A stretch of 64,000 bases of DNA from NCBI RefSeq assembly GCF_004114375.1, contig NZ_CP034692.1, positions 558,001 through 622,000 on the forward strand, written 5' to 3'. Below the pieces are notes generated by a model. That model was given only the letters and a program-made list of their open reading frames with translations, did no database searches and was not told the DNA's origin. The stretch is from Halorubrum sp. BOL3-1 (lineage in GTDB: Archaea > Halobacteriota > Halobacteria > Halobacteriales > Haloferacaceae). Positions 17,525 to 25,795 of this stretch are shown here, piece by piece. A program made the translations under genes and the position numbers. Each line of letters starts with the position of its first letter. Position 1 is the first letter of the stretch.

Positions 17525-18388
17525 TCAGTCGTCGCCGGGGCGCCCGGTCGGTTCCCCAGGTTCGCCGCCGGGGTGCGCCGGCGTCGACCGCGACTCGGCT
17601 CGGTCGACGATCCGCGCCGCGCCGTACACCGACCCGACGCCGAGCGCGACGCCGGCCACGACGTCGGTGAGCCAGTGGATCCCGAGGTACATCGTGGAGA
17701 ACACCACGGCGGCCGCGACCGCGGCGGCGGCGGGCGTCCACCGGGGATGGGTGCGCCGCGAGCGCCACGCGACGGCGAGGACGGCCACCGACAGGGAGGT
17801 GTGGAGCGACGGGAACACGTTCGTGTTCGACGCGACCGCCGCGGTGAGGTCCTGCGTCTGCGGGTATACCTGATACATCAGCCCCGACACCGTCTCCAAG
17901 TGGTTCCGCGGTCCGTAAGCGATGAACACCGTGTAGCAGACGGTGCCGACCGCGTAGTTCAGCATGTACGCGACGAGCAGTTCCTTCAGGTATCGCCGTC
18001 CGTTCCCCTCGGAGAGAAAGTACGTCACCGGCGCCGCGACGAGGAGGAACGCGAACCCGACCATGTAGCTCACCGTGAAGAACTCCAGCGTCGCGTCCGG
18101 CGTCAGCCGCTGAAGACTCGCCACGAATCCGCCTTCCAGCGCGTACAGTTCGTCGGTGATGTTCCAGTCGAGCGCGCGGGAGAGCCGCAGCCGATACCCC
18201 TTCGTGATCTGTTTGGCCGCGAGCAGCGCGAGCGCCGCTCCGAGGTAGGGAGCGACCTCTCGGACGCGGTCGTCGACGTCGGTCATCGCCCGTGACATCT
18301 GTCGAGGCCCGATACAGAGGAGGGCTGTGACCGCCGTCCCGGTGACGACGAAAAAGCCGGTGGCAGCGGTCACTTCGAGGAGCGCCAT
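17525..18388 (-). CDS. PAP2 superfamily membrane phosphatase
   Basis: A 287-residue membrane protein with about six hydrophobic segments and the acid-phosphatase motifs of the PAP2 family: a K-x6-R type motif in KGYRLRLSR, PSLHTS, and the last motif with catalytic His-Asp in YLGIHWLTDVVAG. Members dephosphorylate lipid phosphates such as phosphatidic acid or prenyl diphosphates at the membrane. The ATG at 18388 begins directly before the first membrane helix. The gene stands alone on the minus strand, divergent from the DUF3179 lipoprotein. Confidence 0.9.
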   Translation of the reverse strand: MALLEVTAATGFFVVTGTAVTALLCIGPRQMSRAMTDVDDRVREVAPYLGAALALLAAKQITKGYRLRLSRALDWNITDELYALEGGFVASLQRLTPDATLEFFTVSYMVGFAFLLVAAPVTYFLSEGNGRRYLKELLVAYMLNYAVGTVCYTVFIAYGPRNHLETVSGLMYQVYPQTQDLTAAVASNTNVFPSLHTSLSVAVLAVAWRSRRTHPRWTPAAAAVAAAVVFSTMYLGIHWLTDVVAGVALGVGSVYGAARIVDRAESRSTPAHPGGEPGEPTGRPGDD

Positions 18389-18558
18389 CGTCGTTTTTAC
18401 AATATCGTCGCGACATATGAGTGACACGGTGTCGGAGCGCGAGGCCGCCGCGTTCACAGCCCCAGAGGATCGACCTGCGGCGTGTTTTTCGGTCGAGTAG
18501 ATCCTCATCGGAATACGCGATGTCCGGGCCCCGTACCTGCTCACGATCCCGAAGCGTG

Positions 18559-18577
18559 TGTGTGTGAAAAACACACA
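18559..18577. promoter_or_regulatory. GT/CA-rich perfect hairpin upstream of the DUF3179 lipoprotein gene
   Basis: TGTGTGT and ACACACA arms flank a GAAAA loop, about 40 bases before the ATG of the next gene. It lies in the 231-base divergent region between the PAP2 and DUF3179 genes. It may be an operator or a structured 5' end; nothing shows which. Confidence 0.45.
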
Positions 18578-18619
18578 TTCGGTCAAGCGTTAATTCCTCG
18601 TCATCCCTTCGATCAGGTG

Positions 18620-19729
18620 ATGGAATTCACCCGTCGTCGGTTCGTCGCGACCGCCGGCCTCGCGGCACTCGCAGGGTGCGCCAGCGGCGCAAACGGCGGC
18701 TCCGAGGGATCTTCGACGGCGGCGGCAGGGTCGAACGCCGACGGATCGGGGTCCGGAACCGACGGTGCTGTCCCGACCGCCGAGGAGACGCTCACTCTCT
18801 CGATGACCCCGGACGAGATCGAATCCCTCGCGATCTCGGGCGGGCCGCCCAAAGACGGGATCCCGTCCATCGACGACCCCTCGTTCGTCGACCCTGACGA
18901 CGCCGGTTTCCTGGATCCGGGGGACCCCGTGTTCGGCGTCACGCTGAACGGTGACACCAAGGCGTACCCACAGAAGATCCTCGCGCAACACGAGGTCGTC
19001 AACGACCGTCTCGGTGACCTCGCCGTCGCGGTGACGTACTGCCCGCTGACCGGGACCGTCCAGGGTTTCGAGCGTGGCGAGACGACGTTCGGCGTCTCCG
19101 GCCGCCTCATCAACAACAATCTGGTCATGTACGACCGAGCGACCGAGGCGTGGTGGCCACAGATTCCCGCGACGTCGATACCCGGTCCGTGGAACTCCTC
19201 GCCCGGAACCCGATCGCTACGGGAGTTCAGACTCGTGTGGACAACGTGGGAGCAGTGGCGAAGTTTCCACCCCGACACACAGGTCCTCTCAACGGACACC
19301 GGCTTGGCGAAAAACTACGGCAGAGACCCGTACGGATCGTACAATCCGCTTGGGGGCTACTACGCCAGCGAGAACACCCTGTTCGAACCGCTCAGTGACG
19401 ACAGCCGCTTCGAGAGAAAACGCGTCTTCATGTGTGCCCGGAGCGCCGAGGGCGCCGTCGCGTTCGACAAATCTTCTCTCCTTACGGAACGAGTGATGTC
19501 GGGTGAACTGAACGGGACACCGACCGTCGCGGTCGCCGATCGGCGGTTGGATACTGGATACATTTACCTAAATCCCGACGAGCGGGCGGTCACGACCGAC
19601 GGCGATACGGTGCTTGTCGGTGACACCGCGTACGAACCCGACGCACTTCCGCTGGAGCGACTCCACACGTTCGACGCGATGTGGTTCGCCTGGCACGGGT
19701 ACTATCCGGACACCAATGTCTACGCATAA
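18620..19729 (+). CDS. DUF3179 protein, predicted Tat-exported lipoprotein
   Basis: A 369-residue DUF3179 protein. The N-terminus FTRRRFVATAGLAALAGC combines a twin-arginine signal with a lipobox, so the mature protein is probably lipid-anchored at Cys20 outside the cell. A Ser/Gly/Asp-rich linker follows. Family motifs are KDGIPSIDDPSF, QHEVVNDRLGDLAVAVTYCP and FGVSGRLINNNLVMYDR. The usual CPxC pair here is CPLTG, with the second Cys missing. The role of the family is unknown. It overlaps the next gene by 14 bases. Two further full DUF3179 genes in the window lack signal peptides. Confidence 0.9.
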   Translation: MEFTRRRFVATAGLAALAGCASGANGGSEGSSTAAAGSNADGSGSGTDGAVPTAEETLTLSMTPDEIESLAISGGPPKDGIPSIDDPSFVDPDDAGFLDPGDPVFGVTLNGDTKAYPQKILAQHEVVNDRLGDLAVAVTYCPLTGTVQGFERGETTFGVSGRLINNNLVMYDRATEAWWPQIPATSIPGPWNSSPGTRSLREFRLVWTTWEQWRSFHPDTQVLSTDTGLAKNYGRDPYGSYNPLGGYYASENTLFEPLSDDSRFERKRVFMCARSAEGAVAFDKSSLLTERVMSGELNGTPTVAVADRRLDTGYIYLNPDERAVTTDGDTVLVGDTAYEPDALPLERLHTFDAMWFAWHGYYPDTNVYA

Positions 19730-20309
19730 CACCGCTGTGCGGCTCGAAACTGCCGTCTCGAGAACGATTGCGGCTACAGGTGCGGTCTTCCGTCGTACCG
19801 ATGCGACACTTGTCGTCGTCGGAACCGCGGTCGGGTATCTAATAGCTTACTTATACGCGCTCGGGCACCTCGCGCCGGGGATCGGCGGGTTCGATCTGTT
19901 CGTCGTGTCCGGCGCTTTCGAGAAGTTCTTCCGGCCTGAACTGGGTCCGTTCTCGTTCACGCCCGTGGCTCGGGTGTCGGCCGGACCGGTGACCTATCTG
20001 TTCTCGCTCAACACCGTCTTGGGGGTCGGGATCGCCGGTCTGGTCGGTCTCAACCTCGGTCTGACGTATCTCGCGTGGCGCCAGCCGGCGGCCTGTGGAG
20101 TCGGGTCCTCGTCGTCCGGAGTCATCGCCAGCGTTCCGGCAGTCCTGTCGGGCACCGCCTGCTGTGGTCCGGTCGTGCTCATCGTCCTCGGGATTCAGGC
20201 GTCGGGCATCGTCGTGACGGCGTTCCAGTTCCTGCTACCGATAGCCGTCGTGCTGTTGGTCGGCAGTCTCGTCCTCGTCGGCCGACAGATCGACCCCGCG
20301 GGTCCGTGA
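19716..20309 (+). CDS. Small polytopic membrane protein with a Cys-Cys-Gly-Pro motif
   Basis: A 197-residue protein with about five hydrophobic helices. Helix 4 is preceded by SGTACCGPVVLIVLGIQASG, a paired-cysteine motif inside or at the edge of the membrane, reminiscent of metal or thiol-redox membrane proteins. The first helices carry LGHLAPGIGGFDLF. The start overlaps the DUF3179 lipoprotein gene, so the two are probably co-translated and may act together at the membrane. I do not recognise a named family. Confidence 0.78.
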   Translation: MSTHNTAVRLETAVSRTIAATGAVFRRTDATLVVVGTAVGYLIAYLYALGHLAPGIGGFDLFVVSGAFEKFFRPELGPFSFTPVARVSAGPVTYLFSLNTVLGVGIAGLVGLNLGLTYLAWRQPAACGVGSSSSGVIASVPAVLSGTACCGPVVLIVLGIQASGIVVTAFQFLLPIAVVLLVGSLVLVGRQIDPAGP

Positions 20310-20325
20310 GCCGGTCGTCGACTCG

Positions 20326-21288
20326 TCACCCGCGACCGGTGGTCGCGTGGAACGCGTCGGGTCCGTGGTCGTCCTGCCACGCGAAGGCGTAGAGCCGTCG
20401 CGTCGGAACCCGCCGCAGCCGTCGTCCGTCGTCGCTTTTCCCCGTCGCAGGCGCCCAGACGGTGCCGTCGCCGCGGAGGGTCCCGTCCTCGATCCGGAGC
20501 GAGAAGTCGGGTCGCTCGAAGGCGTGGAGGCCGTCGTCCGCCGCGAGGACGACGACGTCGGTCTCGCCCACCGTCGCCTCCACGACGCCACCGGCCCCCT
20601 CGACGACCGGGAGCGGAAACCCGAGTGCGCCGCCGTCGGTCGGCGTCACGCCGAGGACCACGGCCTTCGGGTCGAGGTCGTCCCGATTCCACTCGCGCTC
20701 CGGTCCCTCGCCGCGCATGCCGCGGAGGCCGAACGCCTCGCGCTCCTCGTAGGCCGCGTAGCCGGAGGGGTCGTACCCGCTCGCCGCGGCCGACCCCTCG
20801 GAGTCCGGTTGGAGAACGACCCCGTCGGGGTAGGCCTCACGAAAGGCCGCGTACGTCGTCATCGGGCCGGGTCGAACTCGGAGGCGTTCGCCGGCGAGTT
20901 CGCCGGCGATACACCTGCCCGTCGACTGTTTCCACTCAGAGTCGGTTTCGCGGTCGTACAGGACGAGGTCGTCGTCGACCAACTTTCCCGAGACGCCGAA
21001 CGTGAGCCGGCGTCCGTCGACGGTCGCGTCGTAGACGACGCCGCTCCCGCAGATCGGACACCACGTGACGGCGATCGGATCGCCGTCGCCCTCCGCGGCG
21101 GGAGCCACGTCGTTGACGACCTCGTGGTAGTTGAGAATCCGGATCGGGTACGCGCGCGCCGGCGCCACACCGTCGTCGGGGTCGACGACCAGTACCTCGT
21201 CCTCCGGCTCGCCGAAATAGCCGTCTCCGAACGTCGGATCGTCGACGCTCGGGATCGCGTCTTTCGGGAGGACGGAGACGACGTTCAT
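20326..21288 (-). CDS. DUF3179 protein, cytoplasmic form
   Basis: A 320-residue DUF3179 protein without signal peptide. It begins MNVVSVLPKDAIPSVDDPTF and has YPIRILNYHEVVNDV, the complete Cys pair WCPICGSGVVYD, FGVSGKLVDDDLVLYDR and SEWKQSTGRCIAGEL. The C-terminus ends with RRLYAFAWQDDHGPDAF. A GTG at 21321 would extend it by 11 residues and overlap the hxlR stop by four bases; the ATG was chosen because the paralogue at 39660 starts at the same motif. Its co-directional neighbour hxlR is the likely regulator. Function is unknown; the conserved CPxC suggests metal or redox chemistry. Confidence 0.9.
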   Translation of the reverse strand: MNVVSVLPKDAIPSVDDPTFGDGYFGEPEDEVLVVDPDDGVAPARAYPIRILNYHEVVNDVAPAAEGDGDPIAVTWCPICGSGVVYDATVDGRRLTFGVSGKLVDDDLVLYDRETDSEWKQSTGRCIAGELAGERLRVRPGPMTTYAAFREAYPDGVVLQPDSEGSAAASGYDPSGYAAYEEREAFGLRGMRGEGPEREWNRDDLDPKAVVLGVTPTDGGALGFPLPVVEGAGGVVEATVGETDVVVLAADDGLHAFERPDFSLRIEDGTLRGDGTVWAPATGKSDDGRRLRRVPTRRLYAFAWQDDHGPDAFHATTGRG

Positions 21289-21317
21289 GGCCGATTCGCT
21301 CGGACCGTTCGGATCGC

Positions 21318-21677
21318 TCACTGGTCGTCCGGCGGCGCGAGGTGTTCCTTGCCCCAGTCGCGCATGGCGACGATCACGGGCTCTAGCGACCGCCCTTGGT
21401 CCGTCAGCGAGTACTCCACCCGGAACGGTTTCTCGCTGACGACGGTCCGGTCGACGAACCCGTGTTCTTCCAAGTCTTCGAGGACGTCGGACTGGACCTT
21501 CCCCGAGATCCCGTCGACGTCCTCTTTGAGCGCGTTGAATCCCAGCGGACCGTTTTCGAGGAGCCGGTGGATAACGACCGGGTGCCATTTCCTGCCGATC
21601 AGCGTCGCCGTCGTCGTGATCGGACACCACTCGCTGCCCGCACACCACACTTCCAGCGGCTCCGAGTCCGTACTCAT
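21318..21677 (-). CDS. HxlR family winged-helix transcriptional regulator
   Basis: A 119-residue HxlR/DUF24 regulator. The family pattern is plain: CPITTTATLIGRKWHPVVIH, LLENGPLGFNALKEDVDGIS, and VEYSLTDQGRSLEPVI. Such proteins bind palindromes as dimers and often sense thiol-reactive or redox signals through N-terminal cysteines; here Cys12 and Cys18 are present. It lies directly upstream of a DUF3179 gene and 63 bases downstream of a redoxin gene on the same strand, so it may control either. Confidence 0.93.
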   Translation of the reverse strand: MSTDSEPLEVWCAGSEWCPITTTATLIGRKWHPVVIHRLLENGPLGFNALKEDVDGISGKVQSDVLEDLEEHGFVDRTVVSEKPFRVEYSLTDQGRSLEPVIVAMRDWGKEHLAPPDDQ

Positions 21678-21698
21678 ACCCGATCTACGGCCGTCCCG

Positions 21699-21707
21699 GA
21701 AATAAAG
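21699..21707 (-). promoter_or_regulatory. TATA box of the hxlR-DUF3179 operon
   Basis: On the minus strand the sequence CTTTATTTC lies about 25 bases before the hxlR ATG, the normal spacing for a leaderless haloarchaeal transcript. Confidence 0.5.
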
Positions 21708-21740
21708 GTACGTTTGGTAAGTTGGTGAGGTGACGAAATC

Positions 21741-22226
21741 CTAATCCGAGACCTCTTCCAGCGCCTCGTACAGCGGCGTCAGGTTCGGAGTCGCCTCCGG
21801 ACCCTCACCGACCCACCGATACCGCACCGTTCCCTCCGTATCGAGGAGGAACAGGGCGCGCTTCGAGACGCGTCGATGCCCGAGAAGCTCCGACCGGAAC
21901 ACGTCGTACGCCTCCGCGACGCCGCCGTCGCTGTCGGAGAGCAACGGGAAGTCGATGTCGTGCTGCTCTGCGAACGCCCGGTGCGAGAACACGCGGTCCG
22001 TCGAGATCCCGAACACGGACACGTCGGGATCGACGTCGAACCACGAGAGGTCTCGGATCGAACACAGCTGTTCCGCACAGCCCGGATGGAAGTCGAACGC
22101 GTAGAAGGCGAGGACCACCGGACCGTCGCCCAGAGCGTCGTCGAGCCGATACGTCGGTACCTCCGTATCGCTCCCACCGGTTCCGGGGAGCTCGAAGGAC
22201 GGTGCGGCGTCCCCAACGGTGACCAT
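21741..22226 (-). CDS. Redoxin/peroxiredoxin (AhpC-TSA family)
   Basis: A 161-residue thioredoxin-fold peroxidase of the Bcp-like group. The active-site loop DFHPGCAEQLCSIRD gives Cys50 as the peroxidatic residue, with Cys55 as the likely resolving one. VFGISTDRVFSHRAFAEQHD and FPLLSDSDGGVAEAYDV are typical of the family. The ATG at 22226 matches the usual start. It is divergent from an isochorismatase-like gene across a region with GGTAACC palindromes. A second, closely similar redoxin lies at 24884. Confidence 0.92.
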   Translation of the reverse strand: MVTVGDAAPSFELPGTGGSDTEVPTYRLDDALGDGPVVLAFYAFDFHPGCAEQLCSIRDLSWFDVDPDVSVFGISTDRVFSHRAFAEQHDIDFPLLSDSDGGVAEAYDVFRSELLGHRRVSKRALFLLDTEGTVRYRWVGEGPEATPNLTPLYEALEEVSD

Positions 22227-22250
22227 ACGTCGGTGGACGGCACCTCGATT

Positions 22251-22305
22251 GGTAACCCTTGCGTCGTGACGGAGCCGCACTCACCGGTCGGTAACCCGGT
22301 TACCG
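22251..22305. promoter_or_regulatory. GGTAACC/GGTTACC operator cluster between redoxin and isochorismatase genes
   Basis: A single GGTAACC sits at 22251, and a perfect palindrome CGGTAACC-C-GGTTACCG at 22289-22305. The arms are 8 bases with a one-base centre. A further GGTTAC lies at 22327. The same palindrome recurs about 3.1 kb away at 25431. It fits a dimeric regulator site shared by the divergent promoters. Confidence 0.65.
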
Positions 22306-22361
22306 GAACCTTCGCGCGAGCTTAATGGTTACACGATCATACCAATTTACTGAAAGGAATC

Positions 22362-22985
22362 ATGAGCGGACTCGAAATAGACGCCGACAGCACCGCCGTA
22401 CTGATCACGGACCCGCAGATCGACTTCCTGAAGCCCGAGAGCGTCGTCTGGGGCAAGGTGGGCGAGACCGTCGAGGAGAACGCGGTCGTCGACAAGATCC
22501 GACACCTCCGCGACGCCGCTCGGGAGGGCGACGTGCGCGTCTTCTACTCCCCGCACGAGTACGAGAACGCGGAGTACGAGAGCTGGGAACACCTCAACGC
22601 GATCGACCAGATAATGTTCGACACGCGGATGTTCGACGTCGCGGGCGACGGCGCCGACTTCGTGCCGGAGCTCGAACCGGACGACAACACGTTCGTCCTC
22701 TCGCCGCACAAGCAGCTCTCCGGCTTCTGGAGCAACGACGTCCAGATCCAGCTCCGCCAGCGCGGGATCGACACGCTCGTGCTCGCGGAGATGAGCGCGA
22801 ACCTCTGCGTCGAGTCGCACCTGCGCGACGCCGTCGAGAACGGCTTCGAGGTGCTGACGGTGACGGACGCCACGGCGGTCGCCGGCGAGGAGGCACTCCA
22901 GGCCGCGCTCACAAACTACGGGTTCATCGCCCACGAGACCGCCGAGACCGACGACGTCGTCGAGCGGCTGGCGGCCGCGAAGTAG
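22362..22985 (+). CDS. Isochorismatase-family cysteine hydrolase
   Basis: A 207-residue hydrolase with the family triad: Asp17 in ITDPQIDF, Lys117 in SPHKQLSGF, and nucleophile Cys149 in EMSANLCVES. Members hydrolyse isochorismate, nicotinamide or N-carbamoyl compounds. The size is usual. The substrate is not evident; YcaC-like proteins of this type are often induced by oxidative stress, which would fit the redoxin neighbours, but this is inference. The promoter region carries GGTAACC palindromes. Confidence 0.9.
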   Translation: MSGLEIDADSTAVLITDPQIDFLKPESVVWGKVGETVEENAVVDKIRHLRDAAREGDVRVFYSPHEYENAEYESWEHLNAIDQIMFDTRMFDVAGDGADFVPELEPDDNTFVLSPHKQLSGFWSNDVQIQLRQRGIDTLVLAEMSANLCVESHLRDAVENGFEVLTVTDATAVAGEEALQAALTNYGFIAHETAETDDVVERLAAAK

Positions 22986-23059
22986 AGACCCGTGACGGGG
23001 CGTGGTAGCCACGCCACACGATCGGTATACTTCTTTAAGAACCGACAATAAGTGAGTGT

Positions 23060-24607
23060 ATGGACCTGCCGTCAGCGAGCGACCGTCTCGCGTTCAACCC
23101 GGAGGGCGTCGCCATCGCGGTCGTCGCGTTCCTGCTGACGCGCGGAACGGTCGCCGACCTGTTGCTGACGGACACGGGACTGGCGATGAAGGCGAGTGCG
23201 GTGTTCGTTCTGGTGGTGGGGTTCGGTGTCGTTCTGTACGGCGTCAACCTCGCGGTCAGCGCCCGGGACCGCGCGTACGGCCGGACCGTCCTCGCGTGGT
23301 TCGTCGCCGGTTCCGTGGCGGTCGGAATCGCGCTCGGACCGCTGGCGATGGCGTCTTCGCCCGGTGGTGCCACCGCGGCTGCGGCCGCCGTCGGAATCGT
23401 CGGCGGCGGCGCGGGGCTCCTCGTCGGAATCAGGGGGGCGGAGGCGGACCGCCGGCAGGCCGTCGTGGACCGTCAGATCGAGCAGGCGCGACTCCTCAAC
23501 CGGATCCTCAGACACGAGGTCCGGAACTCCGTCACGATCCTCCGGGGGCACACGGATCTTCTGTTCGAAGGACAGGGGGAAACCGCTGACCGTAGCAAGG
23601 CGGCGATCACCGACGCGATCGCTCGGATCGACCGAGCCGTCGACGAGACGCGATTCCTCACCGTCGGCACCGTCGACGGCGGCAGCGCGCTCGGTCCGGT
23701 GCGCGTCGACGAGGCCGTACGGCGACACGCGGAACGGACCGCTCGCGTCGAGTCGTCTCCGTCGGTCCCGTCGGCGACGATCAGGGCGGACCAATACGTG
23801 GGCCGGCTGCTTGACGAACTCGCGGCGCTTCCCGACGGGGCGGACGCCGGCGCCGAACCGATTGTAGTCGGCGTGCGGGACCGACACGTGGAGTTGTCCG
23901 TCACTGCCCCCGGAGCGTGGCTCAGCGACCGCGAACGCGAGGTGCTAGTCGAGGGCATCCCGGAACAGGAGCGCAACGACGTGGACTACGGCGTCCCGGT
24001 CCTGCGGCTCCTCGTGGCCAGGTACGGCGGGGAGATCAGCGTCGACGCGATCGACGACACGACGACCGTTCGGGTGCTGCTCCCGCGGACCGGCAGAAGC
24101 GCCTCGGGGAGGGACGCGCCGGGGACCGCGAGCGGGACGCTGTGGCGGACGCTCGGCATCGGGCTGGCGGCCGGCGTCGCGATGGGGGCCTTCTTCCAAG
24201 CGACGGCCGGAACGCTGCCGGTGATCGGTGCGTTGTACGGGGCGTCCGTCTCGTCGGTGGGGTGGATCGCGCACCTGTTCCACAGCGCCGTGTTCGCGAC
24301 GGTGTTCACCGTCGCTCGGTCGGAAGCGGCCGGCGATCTGTTCGGCGACTCCATCGGTGCCACCGTCGCTGTGGGGATCGCGTACGGGCTCGTTTTGTGG
24401 TTCGTCATGGCCGGGGTCGTCATGGGCCTCTGGTTGAACACCGTGGGGGTCACGATACCGGTCCCGAACCTGAACGCGGCCTCGCTCGCCGGCCATCTCC
24501 TGTGGGGGGGACTCGTCGGCGCGCTCTCGGCGACCCTCCCGCCACTCCCCGACCGACGGATGGTTCGAGATCGGATATCGGCCGCCGTCGGACGATGGAC
24601 GCCCTGA
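23060..24607 (+). CDS. Membrane histidine-kinase-like protein with degenerate ATPase domain and C-terminal membrane domain
   Basis: A 515-residue protein. Residues 1-125 form four hydrophobic helices. A HisKA-like segment follows with H-box LLNRILRHEVRNSV (His152). The region where HATPase_c belongs (about 245-355) lacks the N box and the G1 Asp-x-Gly-x-Gly; only a YGVPVLRLLVARYGG echo of the G2/G3 part remains. After residue 365 a second membrane domain of about four helices follows, with a WIAHLFHSAVFATVF segment. It is probably unable to bind ATP and may be a phosphoacceptor or sensor only. It lies between the isochorismatase and redoxin genes. Confidence 0.82.
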   Translation: MDLPSASDRLAFNPEGVAIAVVAFLLTRGTVADLLLTDTGLAMKASAVFVLVVGFGVVLYGVNLAVSARDRAYGRTVLAWFVAGSVAVGIALGPLAMASSPGGATAAAAAVGIVGGGAGLLVGIRGAEADRRQAVVDRQIEQARLLNRILRHEVRNSVTILRGHTDLLFEGQGETADRSKAAITDAIARIDRAVDETRFLTVGTVDGGSALGPVRVDEAVRRHAERTARVESSPSVPSATIRADQYVGRLLDELAALPDGADAGAEPIVVGVRDRHVELSVTAPGAWLSDREREVLVEGIPEQERNDVDYGVPVLRLLVARYGGEISVDAIDDTTTVRVLLPRTGRSASGRDAPGTASGTLWRTLGIGLAAGVAMGAFFQATAGTLPVIGALYGASVSSVGWIAHLFHSAVFATVFTVARSEAAGDLFGDSIGATVAVGIAYGLVLWFVMAGVVMGLWLNTVGVTIPVPNLNAASLAGHLLWGGLVGALSATLPPLPDRRMVRDRISAAVGRWTP

Positions 24608-24811
24608 GTCGCCGCCTCGGTGAAATACCGGCCGATCAAGACGGCCGCAGTCGGCCGACGGAGGAGACGATCGTCGCTACCAGTTCCGCCAAGAGCGCGA
24701 TCGTCATACGTTGGCGACGGGACCGTAGTTTATGAACGAATGCTGGCTGTACGGCGTCGAGGCACGCACGATGACGGCCGTCTGTCGGGGATGCCGTCGG
24801 GTTCCCGGACG

Positions 24812-24845
24812 CACAATATTGTGTGTGCGATCGTACCACACGATC
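24812..24845. promoter_or_regulatory. Palindromes upstream of the second redoxin gene
   Basis: CACAATATTGTG is a perfect 12-base palindrome at 24812-24823. Six bases on, GATCGT and ACGATC arms (24829-24834 and 24840-24845) flank ACCAC. Both lie 40-70 bases before the redoxin ATG, a position fit for repressor or activator binding. Confidence 0.45.
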
Positions 24846-24883
24846 GGCCGGGACTCATATCGCTCGGTCGCCGCATTTCATGT

Positions 24884-25399
24884 ATGCTTCAGACCGGACA
24901 GCAGGCGCCGACCTTCGAGCTCCCCGGCGCAGGTGGCGGCCGGATAGACACGCACGGACTGACCGAGTACGCCGACAGCGGGTGGGCCGTCGTGGTGGTG
25001 TTTTATCCGCTCGACTTCCACCCCGTGTGTACCTCGCAGATGTGTACGCTGCGGGACAGCGAGGCGCTGTCGCTGGTGGAGAACACGGTCGTGCTCGGTA
25101 TCTCAACCGACGGCGCGTACAGCCACCGCGCGTTCGCCGAGGAACACCGGATCGACTTCCCGCTGCTCTCGGACAGCGACGGGCGCGTCGCCGAGGCGTA
25201 CGGCGTGCTCGCAGATGAGGTGGACGACCACCGCGATGTCGCGCGGTCGGCGGTCTTCGTGATTGACTCCGATCGCACCGTCCAGTACGCGTGGCGGAGC
25301 GAGGAGACCGCAGACGAGCCGGACCTCGAGACCGTCGAGCGCGCGGCGCGCTGTCACGGTGACGAGTGTGAGCTCCCGGACGGGAAATCGTACCTGTGA
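24884..25399 (+). CDS. Redoxin/peroxiredoxin (AhpC-TSA family), second copy
   Basis: A 171-residue paralogue of the redoxin at 21741. The active-site loop YPLDFHPVCTSQMCTLRD gives Cys49 (peroxidatic, in the PVCT motif) and Cys54. ISTDGAYSHRAFAEEHRIDF and FPLLSDSDGRVAEAYGV match its paralogue closely. Two further cysteines occur near the C-terminus (ARCHGDECELPDG), absent from the first copy, and could act in resolving or metal binding. The frame extends far upstream, but the family start is the ATG at 24884. Confidence 0.92.
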   Translation: MLQTGQQAPTFELPGAGGGRIDTHGLTEYADSGWAVVVVFYPLDFHPVCTSQMCTLRDSEALSLVENTVVLGISTDGAYSHRAFAEEHRIDFPLLSDSDGRVAEAYGVLADEVDDHRDVARSAVFVIDSDRTVQYAWRSEETADEPDLETVERAARCHGDECELPDGKSYL

Positions 25400-25430
25400 G
25401 GCCGACCGCCCGCCGGCCGCCCTAACCGGA

Positions 25431-25446
25431 CGGTAACCCGGTTACC
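25431..25446. promoter_or_regulatory. GGTAACC-C-GGTTACC palindrome, second copy
   Basis: CGGTAACCCGGTTACC is the same palindrome as at 22289, lacking only the final paired G. It lies between the second redoxin gene and a TATA-like CTTTTATGC at 25461. This is a likely operator of the same regulator. Confidence 0.6.
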
Positions 25447-25485
25447 CGTTCGTTCGCGCGCTTTTATGCGATGTCCTCGCATCTG

Positions 25486-25502
25486 GGTTACTAGAAGTAA
25501 CC
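25486..25502. promoter_or_regulatory. GGTTACT-AGA-AGTAACC inverted repeat
   Basis: Seven-base arms with a three-base centre, half-sites related to GGTTACC/GGTAACC but with different spacing. It sits about 25 bases downstream of the TATA-like CTTTTATGC, so at or near the transcription start of whatever reads into the small ORF at 25533. Confidence 0.55.
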
Positions 25503-25532
25503 TGTATCGGCTCACCGGCGCGAGAACAGATC

Positions 25533-25679
25533 ATGGTAAGCACACTCACCGGACTGATCGCTGATCAGACGCTCGGCTACGGCGGGACGGCGACCGTCGT
25601 CGACCTCGATACCGAATCGACTCGGTTCGTCGATCGGGGCTCCGACGGGCGGTCGTTCGACGCGACGGACTGCCCGTGA
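25533..25679 (+). CDS. Possible 48-residue small protein behind the GGTTACC operators
   Basis: An ATG frame of 48 codons: it starts MVSTLTGLIADQTLGYGGTA and ends with ATDCP. A TATA-like element and two palindromes precede it, so the stretch is probably transcribed. No family recognised; it may be a real small protein or the remains of a longer gene. Confidence 0.35.
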   Translation: MVSTLTGLIADQTLGYGGTATVVDLDTESTRFVDRGSDGRSFDATDCP

Positions 25680-25795
25680 CGGCAGTTCCGGTTCGCGCTG
25701 AGCGTCTCTGTGCGAGCGGTACACAGACGCGACGTTTTTAGGTGAACGGCGGGGGCATTCATCGGCGGGAGAAGGCACACGCTCCCGCTTTCCCC

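Noticed and set aside
23000-23014. GCGTGG-TAG-CCACGC hairpin after the isochorismatase gene as another hairpin-unit insertion
   Set aside because: It is single, short and lacks the paired format; a simple terminator-like or chance palindrome is enough.
22326-24845. Recurrent ACACGATC words in three intergenic regions as a second operator
   Set aside because: Eight-base matches with poorly conserved flanks are too weak to claim.
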